Shown piece after piece: positions 61,423-64,000 of a DNA stretch of 64,000 bases. The stretch is from positions 62,001-126,000 of the forward strand of contig NZ_JAYFQK010000003.1 in NCBI RefSeq assembly GCF_034927245.1. The letters run 5' to 3'. Under the pieces are notes generated by a model. It was given only the letters and a program-made list of their open reading frames with translations, was not told the DNA's origin and searched no databases. Within the stretch, counting starts at the first letter, position 1; each line of letters begins with the position of its first letter. This DNA comes from Desulfitobacterium_A sp034927245 (GTDB lineage Bacteria > Bacillota > Desulfitobacteriia > Desulfitobacteriales > Desulfitobacteriaceae). A program made the position numbers and the translations under genes.

Positions 61423-63117
61423 TTGAAACCAGCGATGGAAATAGGAGAACACGTTAGTGGACAGCAATGGAAAATGATGATGCGGGCGGGGGCTAAAGCA
61501 TTGGAGCTTAAAAAAAGTGAAGTGGATGCTTTAAACGTTTTTCCCGTTCCGGATGGCGATACAGGTACAAATATGAATTTAACCATTCAGTCCGCAGTAA
61601 AAGACGCGGAGAAGACTTCCGGGCAATCTGTGGCGGAGGTGGCGGCTGCAGTATCTATGGGCTCGCTGATGGGTGCGCGCGGGAATTCCGGAGTCATCCT
61701 CTCTCAGCTTCTTCGCGGAATCGCCAAGGGTGTCGAAGGACAAAAAAACGTTTCGGCTCTCCAGCTTGCACAAGCTCTCCAGGCGGGGGTTGATACCGCT
61801 TATAAAGCAGTTATGAAGCCTGTTGAAGGGACGATCCTAACCGTCTCCCGAGAAATAGCCAAAGGCGCATTAGCCCGGGCCAAACAGGGCGGCAGTCCAC
61901 TTGAAACACTCCGAGAAGCGTATTTAAAGGGTCAACAAACTCTCGAGAAAACACCGGAAATGTTACCGACGCTCAAACAAGCCGGAGTTGTCGATGCCGG
62001 GGGCCAAGGATTTCTCCTTATTATCGGAGGGTGGATTTCAGCACTCGAGGGTCTCGAGGTTGAAGAGGATTCGGCTTCCCCCGCAAAGGAGAAGGTGCAG
62101 CCCCCGGAAGCTCCAACCGGATTTATGGAGGTAGAGAACCTCGAATTTCCTTATTGCACAGAGTTTTTAGTCAAGGGTAAAAACCTTGATGCTGACCGTA
62201 TCCGCCAGGATTTAAGCGACCGCGGAGATTGTTTGTTGGTTGTGGGTACGGATGAAGTCATAAAAATTCATATTCATGTTAAAAACCCCGGTAAGATTCT
62301 TGATTATGCGATTCAATTCGGATCGTTGCATGAAGTCGGAATTCATAATATGCTTTCCCAAAACGAAGCGATGGCCCATGCTTTAAAGGATAAAAATAAT
62401 GAAGCAGTCTTGGAAAGTACCGAACAGGCTCAGACAAAGACGCAGGAGCAACCGCTAAAAAAACACGGAATTATTGCCGCGGCAATGGGACAAGGTATTG
62501 CCGATGTGCTGAAAAGTTTAGGTGTGGATGAAGTGGTATTTGGCGGCCAAACGATGAATCCCAGTACAGAGGATTTAGTCGAAGCCGTTCAGAAAGTCTC
62601 GGCTGAAAATATTTATATTCTTCCGAATAACGGAAATATCATCATGGCTGCCAATCAGGTTAAAGATATTGTTACTGATAAAAATATTTATGTTATCCCG
62701 ACAAAATCAATTCCGCAAGGAATCTCAGCACTTGTTAATTACGACCCGGAGGGGGATCCCGAAGAAAACGCACAGAACATGGACAAAGGATTAACCCAGA
62801 TTCAATCGGCAGAAGTCACCTACGCTATTCGAGATTCTCAATTTGGGGATTTGGAAATCAAAGAAGGAGATATTCTCGGCCTGGTTGAAGATGTTATTCA
62901 GATTACGGGTCATGAAAGATTACAGGTTGCTCAGTCCACCCTGGAAAAAATGGAATGGCGGGAGCATGACCTTGTTACCATATTCTATGGGGAAGAGACT
63001 AGGGAAGAGGAAGCAGAACAGCTTAGAGAATGGCTGGAAAATGAAGTCCCCTCGATCGAAGTTGAGTTATATCCCGGACAACAGCCCCTTTATTATTATA
63101 TTTTAGGGGTAGAATAA
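61423..63117 (+). CDS. fakA: Fatty acid kinase catalytic subunit (FakA/YloV, DAK2 domain)
   Basis: FakA phosphorylates exogenous fatty acids held by FakB for phospholipid synthesis. The 564-aa protein has an N-terminal DAK2 kinase domain (VFPVPDGDTGTNMNLT with the metal-binding aspartates, GARGNSGVILSQLLRG, KPVEGTILTVSRE), a linker, and C-terminal domains with GEETREEEAE. The start is TTG at 61423, 8 bases after AGGAGG; ATG at 61435 is less well placed. No fakB (DegV family) gene is in the window. Confidence 0.93.
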   Translation: MKPAMEIGEHVSGQQWKMMMRAGAKALELKKSEVDALNVFPVPDGDTGTNMNLTIQSAVKDAEKTSGQSVAEVAAAVSMGSLMGARGNSGVILSQLLRGIAKGVEGQKNVSALQLAQALQAGVDTAYKAVMKPVEGTILTVSREIAKGALARAKQGGSPLETLREAYLKGQQTLEKTPEMLPTLKQAGVVDAGGQGFLLIIGGWISALEGLEVEEDSASPAKEKVQPPEAPTGFMEVENLEFPYCTEFLVKGKNLDADRIRQDLSDRGDCLLVVGTDEVIKIHIHVKNPGKILDYAIQFGSLHEVGIHNMLSQNEAMAHALKDKNNEAVLESTEQAQTKTQEQPLKKHGIIAAAMGQGIADVLKSLGVDEVVFGGQTMNPSTEDLVEAVQKVSAENIYILPNNGNIIMAANQVKDIVTDKNIYVIPTKSIPQGISALVNYDPEGDPEENAQNMDKGLTQIQSAEVTYAIRDSQFGDLEIKEGDILGLVEDVIQITGHERLQVAQSTLEKMEWREHDLVTIFYGEETREEEAEQLREWLENEVPSIEVELYPGQQPLYYYILGVE

Positions 63118-63133
63118 GACAAGAACGCAGGCC

Positions 63134-63161
63134 AATCCCTCCGGTGAGTTCCGGGGGGATT
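63134..63161 (+). terminator. Hairpin after fakA
   Basis: AATCCCTCCGG pairs with CCGGGGGGATT (one G-U pair) around TGAGTT. No strong T-run follows, so it may only attenuate or separate fakA from sdaAB. Confidence 0.55.
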
Positions 63162-63219
63162 TACAATATCGGATAACAGGCACTTTCGAAGACCGGTGCG
63201 TTAATTGGAGGTTGGAAGC

Positions 63220-63891
63220 TTGGGTAAGAGTACTGTTTTTGATCTAATAGGCCCTGTGATGGTGGGTCCTTCAAGTTCACATACGGCAGGCGCTGTTCGT
63301 CTCGGAGCAATGGCGTTGAAAATATTAGGGAATGAACCCATGGAGGCTGAGATCACCTTGCATGGTTCCTTTGCAGAAACAGGAAAAGGTCACGGGACAA
63401 ATTTAGCCCTGGTTGCGGGCCTCCTTGGTATGCATACAGATGATGAACGTATTCCTAAAGCTTTCCAAATTGCGGAGGAAAAAGGAATAAAAATTCGCTT
63501 TAAGACCGATAATTTAGGAGATGTACATCCTAACACAGCCAGGTTCCGCTTAACCGGACGTCAGGGTAATGTTGTCGAAGTAATCGGTTCATCCATCGGT
63601 GGAGGGCGAATCGTTGTTACCCGAATCAATGAATTTCAAGTTGAAGTCATGGGTGATTTTTATACATTGATTCTTTTGCACCAAGACTTACCCGGAGTGG
63701 TGTCCCAAGTGACCTCAATTTTAGCCACAGCTCAAATCAATATTGCTCAAATGCATGTTTCCCGTGAAAAGAAAGGTGCTCGGGCACTGACTATTGTTGA
63801 AGCGGATCAAGCCATTGAACCGGCAGCCTTAACGTTAATGACAAGACTCCCTGCTGTCCATCAAGCGATGGCGATTGAACCCTTGGAGTAA
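63220..63891 (+). CDS. sdaAB: L-serine dehydratase, iron-sulfur type, beta subunit
   Basis: SdaAB and SdaAA together deaminate serine to pyruvate with a [4Fe-4S] cluster. The 223-aa beta subunit has VFDLIGPVMVGPSSSHTAGA at the start and a C-terminal ACT domain (HQDLPGVVSQVTSILATAQINIAQM). The TTG at 63220, 7 bases after GGAGG, is used; an in-frame TTG at 63205 lies before that ribosome site. The alpha subunit gene follows 13 bases later. Confidence 0.94.
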   Translation: MGKSTVFDLIGPVMVGPSSSHTAGAVRLGAMALKILGNEPMEAEITLHGSFAETGKGHGTNLALVAGLLGMHTDDERIPKAFQIAEEKGIKIRFKTDNLGDVHPNTARFRLTGRQGNVVEVIGSSIGGGRIVVTRINEFQVEVMGDFYTLILLHQDLPGVVSQVTSILATAQINIAQMHVSREKKGARALTIVEADQAIEPAALTLMTRLPAVHQAMAIEPLE

Positions 63892-63904
63892 GGAGGAATG
63901 CTTA

Positions 63905-64000
63905 ATGCGGGCTTATCAAGATTATATTCGGCTTGCCGAAGAGAAGGAATTGAAAATCGGTGAGATTGTCCTGGCTGAGCAAGCCGAGGACTCAGAGAAA
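63905..64000 (+). CDS. sdaAA: L-serine dehydratase alpha subunit, N-terminal fragment (runs off the window)
   Basis: Only 32 residues are visible (MRAYQDYIRLAEEKELKIGE onward), which match the helical start of SdaAA. GGAGTAAGGAGGAATGCTTA precedes the ATG. Its place right after the beta subunit supports the call. The catalytic cysteines lie outside the window. Confidence 0.85.
   Translation, partial: MRAYQDYIRLAEEKELKIGEIVLAEQAEDSEK

Noticed and set aside
1..64000. CRISPR array, tRNA or rRNA genes
   Set aside because: No regularly spaced repeats, cloverleaf-like sequences or rRNA segments were noticed in any intergenic gap.

Overview
The window reads as a chromosomal segment of an anaerobic, low-to-mid GC Firmicute of the class Clostridia. 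Gene content and order point to the Desulfosporosinus/Desulfitobacterium (Peptococcaceae-like) group. This placement is inferred from remembered family and synteny patterns, not from a search. The support is a giant 2-hydroxyacyl-CoA dehydratase activase, a class 1B PyrD with PyrK, PyrR attenuators, RemA, a YteA-like DksA protein, frequent TTG/GTG starts and strong AGGAGG-type ribosome sites. No rRNA, tRNA, CRISPR array, prophage or intact insertion sequence was seen.

Layout. 0-4.7 kb: the end of a TetR-like regulator and a 1440-aa CoA-dehydratase activase. 4.9-7.4 kb: a small DUF5665-type membrane protein, a DksA/TraR zinc-finger protein, lspA and rluD. 7.4-18.1 kb: the full de novo UMP pathway, pyrR-B-C-carA-carB-pyrK-D-F-E, with PyrR attenuators before pyrR and before pyrB. 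18.1-23.4 kb: a Kup potassium transporter (minus strand) and a cbiMQO cobalt/nickel ECF transporter. 23.4-28.1 kb: rqcH (minus) and a Ca2+-type P-ATPase. 28.4-33.7 kb: dapF, yicC, remA, gmk, rpoZ, coaBC, metK. 33.8-43.7 kb: an accessory block with a one-component molybdate-type regulator divergent from modABC, MarR plus MATE pump, an EcsAB-like ABC transporter, a GNAT acetyltransferase, a uracil permease with its own PyrR attenuator, and ybjQ. 43.7-44.0 kb: a strongly structured gene-free stretch. 44.0-60.6 kb: a long co-oriented run priA, def, fmt, yugP-like, rsmB, rlmN, two FHA proteins, PP2C phosphatase, FtsW/RodA, class B PBP, PASTA kinase, rsgA, rpe, thiN, hslO. 60.6-64 kb: rpmB (minus), asp23-like, fakA/yloV, sdaAB and the start of sdaAA.

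How it fits together. The backbone follows the Bacillus subtilis order ylyA-lspA-rluD-pyr operon-yloA-yloB-yloC-remA-gmk-rpoZ-coaBC-priA-def-fmt-rsmB-rlmN-prpC-prkC-rsgA-rpe-thiN-rpmB-yloU-yloV-sdaAB-sdaAA, with lineage-specific insertions at a few joints. Two themes stand out. First, a PyrR regulon: three leaders share the core TCCCGTGAG and end in intrinsic terminators, so synthesis (two leaders) and uracil uptake (one leader) should respond together to UMP. Second, a cell-envelope signalling unit of the actinobacterial fhaA-fhaB-pstP-rodA-pbpA-pknB type sits inside the Firmicute prpC-prkC locus.

The least explained sequences are the 43.7-44.0 kb structured region, the leader and terminator upstream of cbiM, and the possible insertion-sequence relic after the Ca2+ ATPase.
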